10,581 nucleotides of DNA, from positions 1-10,581 of the forward strand of contig JAJZTU010000100.1 in the NCBI GenBank assembly GCA_021848765.1. The letters are read 5' to 3'. The DNA comes from Bacillota bacterium. Lineage in GTDB: Bacteria; Bacillota; GCA-003054495; Carboxydocellales; JAJZTU01. Of the stretch, positions 1 through 6,972 are shown piece by piece (positions within the stretch are counted from its first letter, which is position 1; every line of letters starts with the position of its first letter). The position numbers were made by a program, and so were the translations under genes. The notes under the pieces were generated by a model. The model saw only the letters and a program-made list of their open reading frames with translations, did no database searches and was not told the origin of the DNA.

Positions 1-129
1 GTACAACTGGTTATAGCCTAAATCTTTATACCAGTTGTAGTCCACATAGAAAACCGAGGCGATTTTTACCAAAACAATTATTGTGATTAACAAAGGTAAC
101 AATGCGCGCAGCATGCCGCCTTTTCTCAT
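1..129 (-). CDS. UPF0182 family membrane protein, N-terminal 43 codons (partial)
   Basis: Reading the minus strand from an ATG at 129 gives 43 codons that run off the left edge with no stop. The peptide starts MRKGGMLRALLPLL, continues as one hydrophobic helix to about residue 28, and then reads DYNWYKDLGYNQLY. A first membrane helix followed by an aromatic D-x-x-W-(Y/F)-x-x-x-G-Y stretch is how the large UPF0182 (COG1615) integral membrane proteins begin; these are usually around 900 residues with several N-terminal helices and a long extracellular part, function unknown. A ribosome binding site AAAGGGAGG lies at 145-137 on the minus strand, 7 bases before the start, which fixes it. It is divergent from the small gene at 356. 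The family call rests on 43 residues only; that this is a real start of a membrane protein is more certain. Confidence 0.7.
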   Translation of the reverse strand, partial: MRKGGMLRALLPLLITIIVLVKIASVFYVDYNWYKDLGYNQLY

Positions 130-248
130 TCGATGGCCTCCCTTTAGTTATAGGATTTGGATCCCACCATTATGCAATCCCCAATCTATTCTCTGTCCGG
201 GTATTGAATTCCTTCCCCCGTTCTTTCAAATTATTCAGTCACATAAGA

Positions 249-277
249 GTAACAATACATTTTTAAGTTTATATAAT
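249..277 (+). promoter_or_regulatory. Possible sigma-A promoter for the small gene at 356
   Basis: GTAACA (249-254, four of six matches to TTGACA) and a perfect TATAAT (272-277) are separated by 17 bases. Transcription would begin near 284 and leave a leader of about 70 bases before the ATG at 356. The region is AT-rich, so a chance match is possible. Confidence 0.4.
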
Positions 278-355
278 ATTATGAAATAGATTTTCCCTTA
301 CATGGAGGTGATAACCCGGCTGGAGCCGGAAAATAAACATAAGGGGGTATTATCT

Positions 356-466
356 ATGTCCGGTCATGATAGAGGCTTTAAATTTGATGGCACTATGATG
401 CTTGCTATCCTGCTACTCTTCGTATTAATTATCTTTATCTTCCCCGGCTTCTTTACAGTTGACTAA
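356..466 (+). CDS. Small single-helix membrane peptide, 36 residues
   Basis: A 36-codon reading frame starts at ATG 356, with AAGGGGG at 341-347 placed 8 bases upstream. The product begins MSGHDRGFKFDGTMM, then forms one strongly hydrophobic helix (about residues 14-33) and ends FPGFFTVD. It has a short polar N-terminus, one helix and almost no tail, which recalls the tiny hydrophobic peptides common in spore-formers (YjcZ-like), but I see no diagnostic motif and assign no function. An in-frame ATG at 302 would add 18 residues, but the sequence around it (GGAGGTGAT) looks itself like a ribosome binding site, so I prefer 356. It has its own possible promoter and a downstream terminator, so it is probably monocistronic. 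Confidence 0.65.
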   Translation: MSGHDRGFKFDGTMMLAILLLFVLIIFIFPGFFTVD

Positions 467-529
467 CACTGCACACGGGTAACCCGGATTAAGCAAACTG
501 CCAGACGTTTTTAGAACTAAACCTCAAGT

Positions 530-561
530 AAGCCTTGGCGTATATTGCCAGGGCTTTTTTC
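530..561 (+). terminator. Rho-independent terminator after the small peptide gene
   Basis: AAGCCTTGGC (530-539) pairs with GCCAGGGCTT (547-556), with one G-T wobble, around a 7-base loop. The stem runs into six consecutive T at 555-560. It separates the small gene from the flippase pair. Confidence 0.8.
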
Positions 562-662
562 TTTCACATAATGTTCCGTAAAGTTAATTTAACCGAAGCA
601 TGGAAAGATAAGCGCCGGCATACAAGTTAAAGATAAAGGCTTAACAATTGGGGAGGAAGAGG

Positions 663-2189
663 ATGTTCAGGGTCCCGTTCCGGTGGATAAAGATATATTC
701 CTCGGTGATGTTAATTTCACTCGTCAGCAAAGTAACAGGTTATTTTCGTGATGCAACAATTACAGCTGAATTCGGGGCTACTCTGGTTACTGATGCCTAT
801 GTCATCGCTCTGCTAATACCGGAAGTCCTGTTTAATATCTTTGGGAACTCCCTAACGGCTAATTTTGTGCCTATTTACTATGAGGCTGAATGCGCAAAAC
901 GGCACAGGCGTTTCGTATCAACACTGTTTTCCTTGTACCTCCTTTTGGCGGGGCTGATTTTCCTTTTCGGAGTCAAGCATACCAGCCTGTTAATCAGGAT
1001 ATTTTCCTCGGGCTTTAGCGGCCAAGCTTTTGATACCACGAGCTTTTTACTCAAAATATTTATGGCCAATATTTTCTTCATTACGCTTACCTACTTTTGC
1101 CTGGCGTTTCTACAGGTTCATAACCGGTTTCTTATTGCATCCTCTATCGGTATCTTTTACAATATCGCCGTTATCGCCAGTATGTATTTTAAAGGGGAGG
1201 ATAATCCCCTGCATATTTTAATTATTGGAACACTACTTGGCTATATAACCCAATTTGTTGTCCAACTGCCCCAAGCAATTTCCCTGGGTTTGCCAATGCC
1301 GGCCTGGCGTATCACTTTTAGCCCGGAGATTAAGAATTACATGGTGTTGAGCCTTCCGGTAGCTTTGTTGGCTATCTTGGGGCAACTAAATATAGCTATG
1401 GACAATTATTTTGCTTCCCGTTTAGGTGAGGGTAATATAACCACCCTTAACCTGGGCTACCGGGTACTGATGGGGATTTATTCAGCCCTAATCACTAATA
1501 CGATGATAATTGTTTACCCGATACTGAGCAGAAGCATGATTCAAAGGGATGGTGAAGATACATTAACAATCATTCAGAAAATCACTAACTGGTTGCTAAT
1601 CCTCCTGGCGCCCCTGGCTGTTTACCTTTTCTTAAATGCCGGCCCTTTGATAGAACTGATGTTTAAGCGAGGTGCTTTCACGGCTGGACAAAGTGCGCTA
1701 ACGGCCATGGTTTTTCAGGGGTACATTGTCGGCTTGTTCTTTTATGCTTTCCGGGATCTTCTGGTCAGGTACTTCTTTGCCGAGCACAGTGCTGTGACCA
1801 TTATGTTAAATGGGTTAGCTAACAGTATGCTTAATTTTATCTATCTTTCGGTCCTCGTCCCGCTTATTGGTCTCCCTGGGGTCTCCCTGGCTACAGCCCT
1901 AAGCGCTGTTTCATCATCCATTATTCTGTTGGTTTTGGTCAGAAAAAAAGTGCCGGTATTCCGAAGGTTAAAGTTTATCCAGCTATTAATTAAAATCCTT
2001 TTAGCTTCCGGGGTAGCTATCGTGATAGCCGAGCTTACCATGCCTTTAATTAACTTATTGCTAACCGGGCAAAACGTTTTCTGCAATTTGCTTCGACTGG
2101 GAACAGAATTTATTGTTTTCGGTTTCTTTTACTGTTTGTGCTTCGTGATAATTTTCAAAAAGAAGATTTTTGGATTTTGGGGGAGGTAA
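663..2189 (+). CDS. murJ: MurJ/MviN-family lipid flippase paralogue, copy 1
   Basis: Polytopic membrane protein of 508 residues, the usual length for MurJ (about 510, 14 helices), the flippase that carries lipid II across the cytoplasmic membrane. The N-terminal block matches the family: GYFRD (R29, D30), TDAY (D44), then IPEVLFNIFGNSLTANFVP. Aligned by eye to E. coli MurJ, R24, D39 and probably R270 (here about R267) are kept, but the R52-R53 pair is F57-N58 and R18 is K23. The arginines of the central cavity matter in E. coli, so the cargo may be another lipid-linked precursor. A TTG at 648 is in frame, but GGGGAGG at 650-656 places the start at ATG 663, the same position as in copy 2. No clear promoter was seen. 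It is followed after 3 bases by copy 2 and is probably co-transcribed with it. Confidence 0.85.
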   Translation: MFRVPFRWIKIYSSVMLISLVSKVTGYFRDATITAEFGATLVTDAYVIALLIPEVLFNIFGNSLTANFVPIYYEAECAKRHRRFVSTLFSLYLLLAGLIFLFGVKHTSLLIRIFSSGFSGQAFDTTSFLLKIFMANIFFITLTYFCLAFLQVHNRFLIASSIGIFYNIAVIASMYFKGEDNPLHILIIGTLLGYITQFVVQLPQAISLGLPMPAWRITFSPEIKNYMVLSLPVALLAILGQLNIAMDNYFASRLGEGNITTLNLGYRVLMGIYSALITNTMIIVYPILSRSMIQRDGEDTLTIIQKITNWLLILLAPLAVYLFLNAGPLIELMFKRGAFTAGQSALTAMVFQGYIVGLFFYAFRDLLVRYFFAEHSAVTIMLNGLANSMLNFIYLSVLVPLIGLPGVSLATALSAVSSSIILLVLVRKKVPVFRRLKFIQLLIKILLASGVAIVIAELTMPLINLLLTGQNVFCNLLRLGTEFIVFGFFYCLCFVIIFKKKIFGFWGR

Positions 2190-2192
2190 AGG

Positions 2193-3710
2193 ATGTTTGT
2201 GGTCCCATTTCGGTGGATAAAGACATATGCCTTAGTTATTTTAATTACACTGGTTTGCAACATAACTGTTTTTTTTCGTGATGCCCTGATTACTGCCAGA
2301 TTTGGGGCCACCCTGGTTACCGACGCCTATACCATAGCTTTACTAATTCCGGAAGTCCTGTTTAATATCTTTGGAAACTCCCTGACGGCCAATTTTGTGC
2401 CTATTTATTATGAAGCTGAACGCGCACAACGGCACAGGCGTTTCGTAGCAACACTTTTCTCCTTGTACCTGCTTTTAGCAGGGTTGATTTTCCTTGTTGG
2501 TTTCAAACACACAACTTTTTTAATTACCATATTCTCATCCGGGTTCAGCGGTCCGGCTGTTGGCACTACGTCTTTTTTACTCAGGATTTTTCTAGTCAAT
2601 ATTTTCTTGATCACGGTTACTAATTTTTCCCTGGCATTTCTGCAGGCTCATAAGCAATTTATTATTCCCTCCGCTATCGGGATATTCTATAATTTTGCCG
2701 TTATCGCCGGTGTTTATTACAACGGGACCGGCCCTGCCCTGGATGCCCTAATCATCGGAACAATAGCAGGGTTTATAATTCAATTTATGGTCCTGATGCC
2801 CCAGGCAGTTTACTGGGGCTTACCCTTGCCGGCCTGGCGCATCACTTTTAGCCCGGAGATTAGGAAATACGTGGTTTTAACCCTTCCGGTAGCCTTTCTC
2901 GCTATCTTAGGGCAGCTCACTATTGTCATGGAAAATTATTTTGCTTCCCGTTTAGGTGAAGGCAGTATAACCACACTTAACCTGGGCAACCGGGTACTTA
3001 TGGGGGTCTATTCAACATTAATTACAACCACAATGCTGATTGTTTATCCGGTATTGAGCAAAAGTATAGTCCAAAAGGAGTTTAAACTCACTGCGGCAAT
3101 CATGCAAAAAATCATAAACTTACTGATTATCCTGCTTCTGCCCCTGGCAGTTTACTTTTTTATTAATGCCGGCTCCCTGATAGACATGATATTTAAAAGA
3201 GGCGCCTTCAACGCCAAACAAAGCGCACTAACAGCAACGGTCTTTCAGGGATATATTGTTGGCCTGTTCTTTTATGCCCTTCGCGACCTTCTGCTCAGGT
3301 ACTTTTTCGCCGCTTACAATATCCCGGTACTTATCTTAAATGGGTTAGCCAATACTACGCTTAATTTTCTCTATCTTATGGTCCTTGTCCCGCTTATCGG
3401 TCTACCCGGAATCTCCCTGGCTGCTGCTTTTAGTGTTGGTTCATCGTGCCTTATTCTATTCTTATTAGCCAGAAAACAAGCGCCGCTATTCCGGCAACTT
3501 AAATTGTTTCGCTTAATCAGCAAAGCCCTTTTAGCTGCCGGACTCTCTATGCTTATAGCAGGGTTAAGTAAACCTTCAATTAACCTGTACTTAGCCGGAG
3601 AAAACATTTTCCACGAGTTACTTCGACAGGGAACTGAATTTATTCTTTTTGGCTGCTTTTACTGTTTGTTTTGCTTCATTATGTTCAAAAAAAGATATTT
3701 ATTTGCTTAG
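2193..3710 (+). CDS. murJ: MurJ/MviN-family lipid flippase paralogue, copy 2
   Basis: Polytopic membrane protein of 505 residues, a tandem duplicate of the preceding gene: by hand count 46 of the first 60 residues are identical and the two stay aligned without gaps for at least 290 residues. R29, D30, D44 and about R267 are kept. It has the same F57-N58 substitution at the E. coli MurJ R52-R53 position, and N23 replaces the R18 equivalent. The ribosome binding site GGGGGAGG lies inside the last codons and stop of copy 1, so translation of the two is likely coupled. Differences cluster in loops (for example residues 178-186) and at the C-terminus. The two could act on different substrates, form a heteromeric unit, or be redundant; the sequence does not decide. 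No convincing terminator follows, so read-through into the VanW gene is possible. Confidence 0.85.
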   Translation: MFVVPFRWIKTYALVILITLVCNITVFFRDALITARFGATLVTDAYTIALLIPEVLFNIFGNSLTANFVPIYYEAERAQRHRRFVATLFSLYLLLAGLIFLVGFKHTTFLITIFSSGFSGPAVGTTSFLLRIFLVNIFLITVTNFSLAFLQAHKQFIIPSAIGIFYNFAVIAGVYYNGTGPALDALIIGTIAGFIIQFMVLMPQAVYWGLPLPAWRITFSPEIRKYVVLTLPVAFLAILGQLTIVMENYFASRLGEGSITTLNLGNRVLMGVYSTLITTTMLIVYPVLSKSIVQKEFKLTAAIMQKIINLLIILLLPLAVYFFINAGSLIDMIFKRGAFNAKQSALTATVFQGYIVGLFFYALRDLLLRYFFAAYNIPVLILNGLANTTLNFLYLMVLVPLIGLPGISLAAAFSVGSSCLILFLLARKQAPLFRQLKLFRLISKALLAAGLSMLIAGLSKPSINLYLAGENIFHELLRQGTEFILFGCFYCLFCFIMFKKRYLFA

Positions 3711-3765
3711 CAAAGTGATTCCTGGCATAAAATAACTGGGAGCTTTTTTGAAGGCAGCTAATAAT

Positions 3766-3819
3766 TTGGCCTCGCTTAGGAGAAAAATATTTAGGAAATT
3801 GCGAAAAAGGAGAGGCCAA
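3766..3819 (+). promoter_or_regulatory. 8-bp perfect inverted repeat covering the VanW-gene ribosome binding site
   Basis: TTGGCCTC (3766-3773) is the exact complement of GAGGCCAA (3812-3819). The right arm overlaps the end of the AAGGAG ribosome binding site (3807-3812) and ends one base before the TTG start at 3821. In RNA this stem, with a 38-base loop, would partly hide the start region. Possible functions are translational control or a protein binding site; chance is not excluded. Confidence 0.35.
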
Positions 3820-3820
3820 C

Positions 3821-4699
3821 TTGAAAAAGCACCGGTTAATTAAGACCTTCATAGTACTACTTATTTTAGTGGCATTAGTGAGTCCTTTCGAGAAGTTTTT
3901 CCCCTTAAAAACACCGCAGGTTAGCTATGCCAAAAGCTTAGGCGGAATCACCATCCCCTGGGAAAATACCCCGGAATTTCAGCAGGCCATTAGCGATGCA
4001 AATACACCGATCAGAATGGCAGTTCTTTCGGCAACGCTCAAGGACCCGCTACCGGGGGAATGGTTCAATGTAAGCCACGCGGCAGGCATGCTTTCCGGAA
4101 CAGTGGTAAAACAGGGGGAAGTATTCTCACAGAACCAGACTCTGGGGCCTTATAGCACAGCCAAAGGCTACCAAAAGGGTCCTACTTATTCCGGAGGCAG
4201 GGTTATAACAACAGTTGGTGGCGGAGTTTGCAAAATAGCTTCCCTATTGTACAACGTAGTTAGGCTGAGTAATTTGCAGGTAATTGAAAGGCATAACCAC
4301 TCCCTTACCGTGCCCTATGTACCACCGGGCCAAGACGCTACCGTGTATTATGGCTCCCGCGATTTTAAGTTTAGGAATAATTCTAAAGGCCCAGTATTAA
4401 TTTGGGCCAAAACATATGATAACACCCTGTATATGGCCCTTTACGGCCAACAAGTACCCCCAAGGGTAACCTGGCAGCATGAAACTCTGAAAAACCTAAA
4501 AACTTCAACCATCCACAGTTTTAATCCTAACCTTCCCCCGGGTACAGAGAGGGTGATAGCCCCGGGGCAGGATGGTATCGTGGTTAGATCCTGGCTTACC
4601 ATCAAGTACCCAAACGGCAAGGAAGAAACAAAAATGTTAGGTAAAGATTACTATTCCCCCAGTCCCCGGATAATTGAAAAGGGGCCACGGAAAAAGTAA
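3821..4699 (+). CDS. VanW family protein with C-terminal G5-like region
   Basis: 292 residues starting at TTG 3821, with AAGGAG 8 bases upstream. It has a positive N-terminus, a hydrophobic segment (about residues 8-21) and a possible cleavage site after VSYA (37), so it is exported or membrane-anchored. The VanW domain spans about 64-205: GEVFSQNQTLGP, GYQKGPTYSGGR, GGGVCKIASLLYN (132-145), VIERHNHS (154-161), VPPGQDATVYYG and FRNN. Residues 217-288 look like a G5-type domain (GTERVIAPGQDG, then alternating strands). VanW was named from accessory vancomycin-resistance clusters, but the domain is widespread in Firmicutes and its biochemical role is not established; an envelope role is likely. 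The core usually reads GGGVCQ-x-STT-LYN; here it is K-I-A-S-L, a departure at conserved positions. It may be co-transcribed with the flippases or have its own promoter. Confidence 0.88.
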   Translation: MKKHRLIKTFIVLLILVALVSPFEKFFPLKTPQVSYAKSLGGITIPWENTPEFQQAISDANTPIRMAVLSATLKDPLPGEWFNVSHAAGMLSGTVVKQGEVFSQNQTLGPYSTAKGYQKGPTYSGGRVITTVGGGVCKIASLLYNVVRLSNLQVIERHNHSLTVPYVPPGQDATVYYGSRDFKFRNNSKGPVLIWAKTYDNTLYMALYGQQVPPRVTWQHETLKNLKTSTIHSFNPNLPPGTERVIAPGQDGIVVRSWLTIKYPNGKEETKMLGKDYYSPSPRIIEKGPRKK

Positions 4700-4705
4700 A
4701 TTTCC

Positions 4706-4756
4706 AAACAAAAACAGAGTAGGGAAGCGGATGGTTTCCCTACTCTGTTTTTGTTT
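4706..4756. terminator. Bidirectional terminator, 21-bp perfect stem
   Basis: The arms at 4706-4726 and 4736-4756 are exact complements around a 9-base loop (4727-4735). Each arm has an A-rich outer end, giving a T-rich run after the hairpin on both strands. It lies between the VanW stop (4699) and the SpoIIP stop (4772) of the convergent gene, so it can end transcription from both sides. Confidence 0.93.
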
Positions 4757-4771
4757 AGGTGAATAAAAGGA

Positions 4772-5950
4772 CTATTTCTTCTTTTTTTCCCTTCGGCGCA
4801 GGAAGGCGTTAGCAAACTCATTACCGGTGAAGCTTTTAATTTTATCCCAGGAACCGCTGACGCTTCCGGTGGAAATCAATAGGAATGCTCCTCCGCCAAC
4901 AATTACCGCGGCCAAAATCCAGCCCAGGGTAGACCAGGAGGTACGGTTCTGAGTCGCGAGGACTCCTGGAGTAATAGCTCCTGGACGTGGTCCGGCAGCG
5001 GTGAATACCCCCGAAACCCGCGGAATTACTTCAGAAAACAGGGCAACACCGTCCTGGGCCTCTATCCGGCTGTTAGTATGGGCGCCAACTTCAATAAGTA
5101 TAGCTCTTGGAGACAGTTCCTGGTTATAGTTACCTTTAGCGATAAAGATACCCTCAATTATTCCGGGTTCGTGCTTATCTGCATAAGACTTAATATTTTG
5201 GGCAAACTTGAGGTTTTCAGCCATTTTGGGGTTACGTCTGCCGACAACCAGCTTTACCTGGGTAACCTCCTTACCTTGTACGACTTTCCGGTAGACTTCC
5301 GGGGGAACAGCGTCCCTGTGAACATCAACAAGGGCTGCAGGGTTTTGTTTTAATAATTCCACTGCAGTCCGCCTGGACCGGTTGTAGGCATTTGCATCAT
5401 GGGGATCATGGGGCCTGGTGCTGTGAACCACCTGGACCCCCTGTTTTTCCATAGCCTTAGTATAGGCATTGCCAACCTTAAAAATGCCTCCGTTGGCCCA
5501 GATACTCTCCGCACCATCGGTAGGTACATAGGATTCATCACTGTGGGTGTGATAAACTCCAATTGTTCCTCTACCGGCCCCGGTTGCGGCTGAAGCTACC
5601 GGGGCTTCATCCCAGGCCGGGTCATAGGCTAACTTGTCTACACCGAGGAACTTAGCCAAGGCGGTATCTCCCTGGATTTTTATTACCCGGTAGTGTTTAT
5701 TATCACCCGCGATAAATTCATCTCCTACAAAAACCGGAAGTGCAGTGGCGGTAATTTGCCTGCCATCTTCATCTTTAACAGTAAAGTAACCGTCTTCCCG
5801 TTCAGTTTCCAGATTACTGTCCAAAATACCTTTGGAACTCAGGGCTGTCAGCACCAGTTCCTGATTACCGTAAACAAAAAACGCCGCTACCAGAAGACAG
5901 GCTAAAAACCCTCCGATAACAAGGCTGTTTCTATTGTTTCTCATGTTCAT
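4772..5950 (-). CDS. spoIIP: SpoIIP-family stage II sporulation peptidoglycan hydrolase
   Basis: 392 residues from ATG 5950. SpoIIP is the amidase/endopeptidase that works with SpoIID and SpoIIM to remove septal peptidoglycan during engulfment. The SpoIIP domain spans about 128-312: VYHTHSDESY with paired histidines (134, 136), FKVGNAYTKAMEKQGV, DANAYNRSRRTAVELL, LVDVHRDAVP, KLVVGRRNPKMAENLKFA, GNYNQELSPRAILIEVGAHTN (glutamate 287). One helix lies at about 9-27. A second hydrophobic segment (about 341-360), followed by a lysine/arginine-rich end, is unusual, since family members normally have only the N-terminal anchor. The start is ambiguous: GTG 5956, ATG 5950 and ATG 5944 are in frame. AAAGGG and GGTGG suit 5950 or 5944. 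All overlap the end of the DUF1614 gene, so translation is coupled. It may be a second spoIIP, because the classical gene sits beside gpr, which is absent here. Confidence 0.87.
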   Translation of the reverse strand: MNMRNNRNSLVIGGFLACLLVAAFFVYGNQELVLTALSSKGILDSNLETEREDGYFTVKDEDGRQITATALPVFVGDEFIAGDNKHYRVIKIQGDTALAKFLGVDKLAYDPAWDEAPVASAATGAGRGTIGVYHTHSDESYVPTDGAESIWANGGIFKVGNAYTKAMEKQGVQVVHSTRPHDPHDANAYNRSRRTAVELLKQNPAALVDVHRDAVPPEVYRKVVQGKEVTQVKLVVGRRNPKMAENLKFAQNIKSYADKHEPGIIEGIFIAKGNYNQELSPRAILIEVGAHTNSRIEAQDGVALFSEVIPRVSGVFTAAGPRPGAITPGVLATQNRTSWSTLGWILAAVIVGGGAFLLISTGSVSGSWDKIKSFTGNEFANAFLRRREKKKK

Positions 5951-6686
5951 CACCACCCTTTTCGGTTTTTGCCTGCTTATCCGGGATAGGCCTGGGCCCT
6001 AACATATTAGCAAACTCCGGTTTTTTCAAACCTTCCAAAAGCTCTTTTGGCCTTCCCCTGTGTGCCGGTCCCCCCTGAAGGCGTTCCCTGGTTTCTCCTA
6101 CCAGTTCTGCCAACAGCGCGGCTACAACACCCGCAATTACATAAGTATCCAGGGCGCCTGCCCCACCAAAGGCAACAAATGCCTTCCTGCCCGTGTTTAG
6201 ATACCAGACCAGTGAACCCAAATCGAAGAGGAACATGCCCAGAACACCGGAGATGAAAGCAGACCTCCGGGACCGGCTAACTATATAGGCTACAACTCCG
6301 GCAACTAAAGGATAGAAATAAATTGGATCAAGAAACATCCTTTCCGGTTCCGACCCGCCAACAAATCTACTTGTATAAGCCACTGCGACTGCAGTGGCCA
6401 CAGTTGCCGCCAGGGCCCGAATCCATTCCTTGGCCGTGCCGGCACGGGTCAGGACATAAATGGATAAGCCTATAGGAACCAGTGCCCCGCCTACGTTAAC
6501 ATCAACGCCAACAAGTCCCCTGGAAAGAGGAATGGTGATAAAACTGCCTACAATAATCAGGGCCACCACCGCCAGAGCCCCTTTGTCAGTCAGGCGCATC
6601 CTGTCCAAAATACGGTGGGCTAGGCCAAAATAAATTAGTAAAGATACAATAATCAGAACAATTGTGCCAACAGGTAAATTTGCCAT
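5931..6686 (-). CDS. DUF1614 family integral membrane protein
   Basis: 251 residues from ATG 6686. GGAGGG at 6699-6694 lies 7 bases before it and supports this over the start six codons upstream (6704). Seven hydrophobic segments can be picked out, beginning VGTIVLIIVSLLIYFGLAH, then a conserved-looking block LTDKGALAVVAL, GSFITIPLSR and VNVGGALVPIGLSIYVLT, and later FDLGSLVWYL and GALDTYVIAGVVAALLAEL. About 50 charged, proline-containing residues follow as a soluble tail. The GSFITIPL and NVGGALVP blocks match my memory of DUF1614 (PF07758), a family of unknown function. The gene overlaps the SpoIIP gene by 14-26 bases depending on the start, which suggests a coupled pair and possibly a role in sporulation or envelope remodelling. 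That role is inference from position alone. Confidence 0.75.
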   Translation of the reverse strand: MANLPVGTIVLIIVSLLIYFGLAHRILDRMRLTDKGALAVVALIIVGSFITIPLSRGLVGVDVNVGGALVPIGLSIYVLTRAGTAKEWIRALAATVATAVAVAYTSRFVGGSEPERMFLDPIYFYPLVAGVVAYIVSRSRRSAFISGVLGMFLFDLGSLVWYLNTGRKAFVAFGGAGALDTYVIAGVVAALLAELVGETRERLQGGPAHRGRPKELLEGLKKPEFANMLGPRPIPDKQAKTEKGGDEHEKQ

Positions 6687-6780
6687 AGATTCACCCTCCA
6701 CCACATATTAGGCCGCTAACGCTTTCTTCCGGCCCCACAACTTTTTATAGGGTTCCCTTGCAGGAGGCTTTTATACATAA

Positions 6781-6972
6781 GCAAAAACGCCTACCGGTGC
6801 CCTTTTGTATCCCACTTTTGCGGGGCGAGGAATTTATTCCGGAGATGCCCGTGAGCTTGATAATCGGGCGGTTCAACCAGCCGGAGAAAAAGGTTACATA
6901 ACAATTATGTCCAGTGTGGATACTATTGACTGGCAGAGGCCTGATCCTCAAATACCTTCAACTAAATCGTAA
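6781..6972 (+). pseudogene. Probable decayed coding remnant, unrecognised
   Basis: This lies in the 349-base gap between two divergent genes. One plus-strand frame is open for 63 codons before TAA 6970-6972 but has no ATG near its beginning. Its translation reads like real protein, for example LLYPTFAGRGIYSGDAREL (inside 6802-6861) and GYITIMSSVDTIDWQRPD. Protein-like residues continue upstream in the same frame (ANAFFRPHNFL, GSLAGGFYT) but are broken by TAG at 6748-6750 and TAA at 6778-6780. Alternatively, AGGAGG at 6762-6767 could have served a start at 6773, where the codon is now ATA, with one base lost in the A-run 6783-6787; restoring both would give a peptide of about 66 residues. Either reading needs two lesions. 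I do not recognise the family. It could also be chance, and no other gene is visible in this gap. Confidence 0.35.

Noticed and set aside
83..289. Plus-strand 68-codon frame at the left end
   Set aside because: It overlaps the UPF0182 start on the other strand, is proline-rich without structure, and has no ribosome binding site.
476..486. CGGGT-A-ACCCG palindrome after the small gene
   Set aside because: Five pairs with a one-base centre cannot form a normal RNA hairpin, and a single short copy is not enough to propose an operator.
3702..3760. Possible terminator after the second flippase gene
   Set aside because: TTTGC-TTA-GCAAA at the stop codon and the T-run at 3743-3749 do not form a stem directly followed by T's, so I did not call one.
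6745..6951. Minus-strand 68-codon frame in the intergenic region
   Set aside because: It begins with TTG without a ribosome binding site, its peptide is rich in scattered Cys, Arg and Ser without a pattern, and it is antisense to the more protein-like plus-strand frame.
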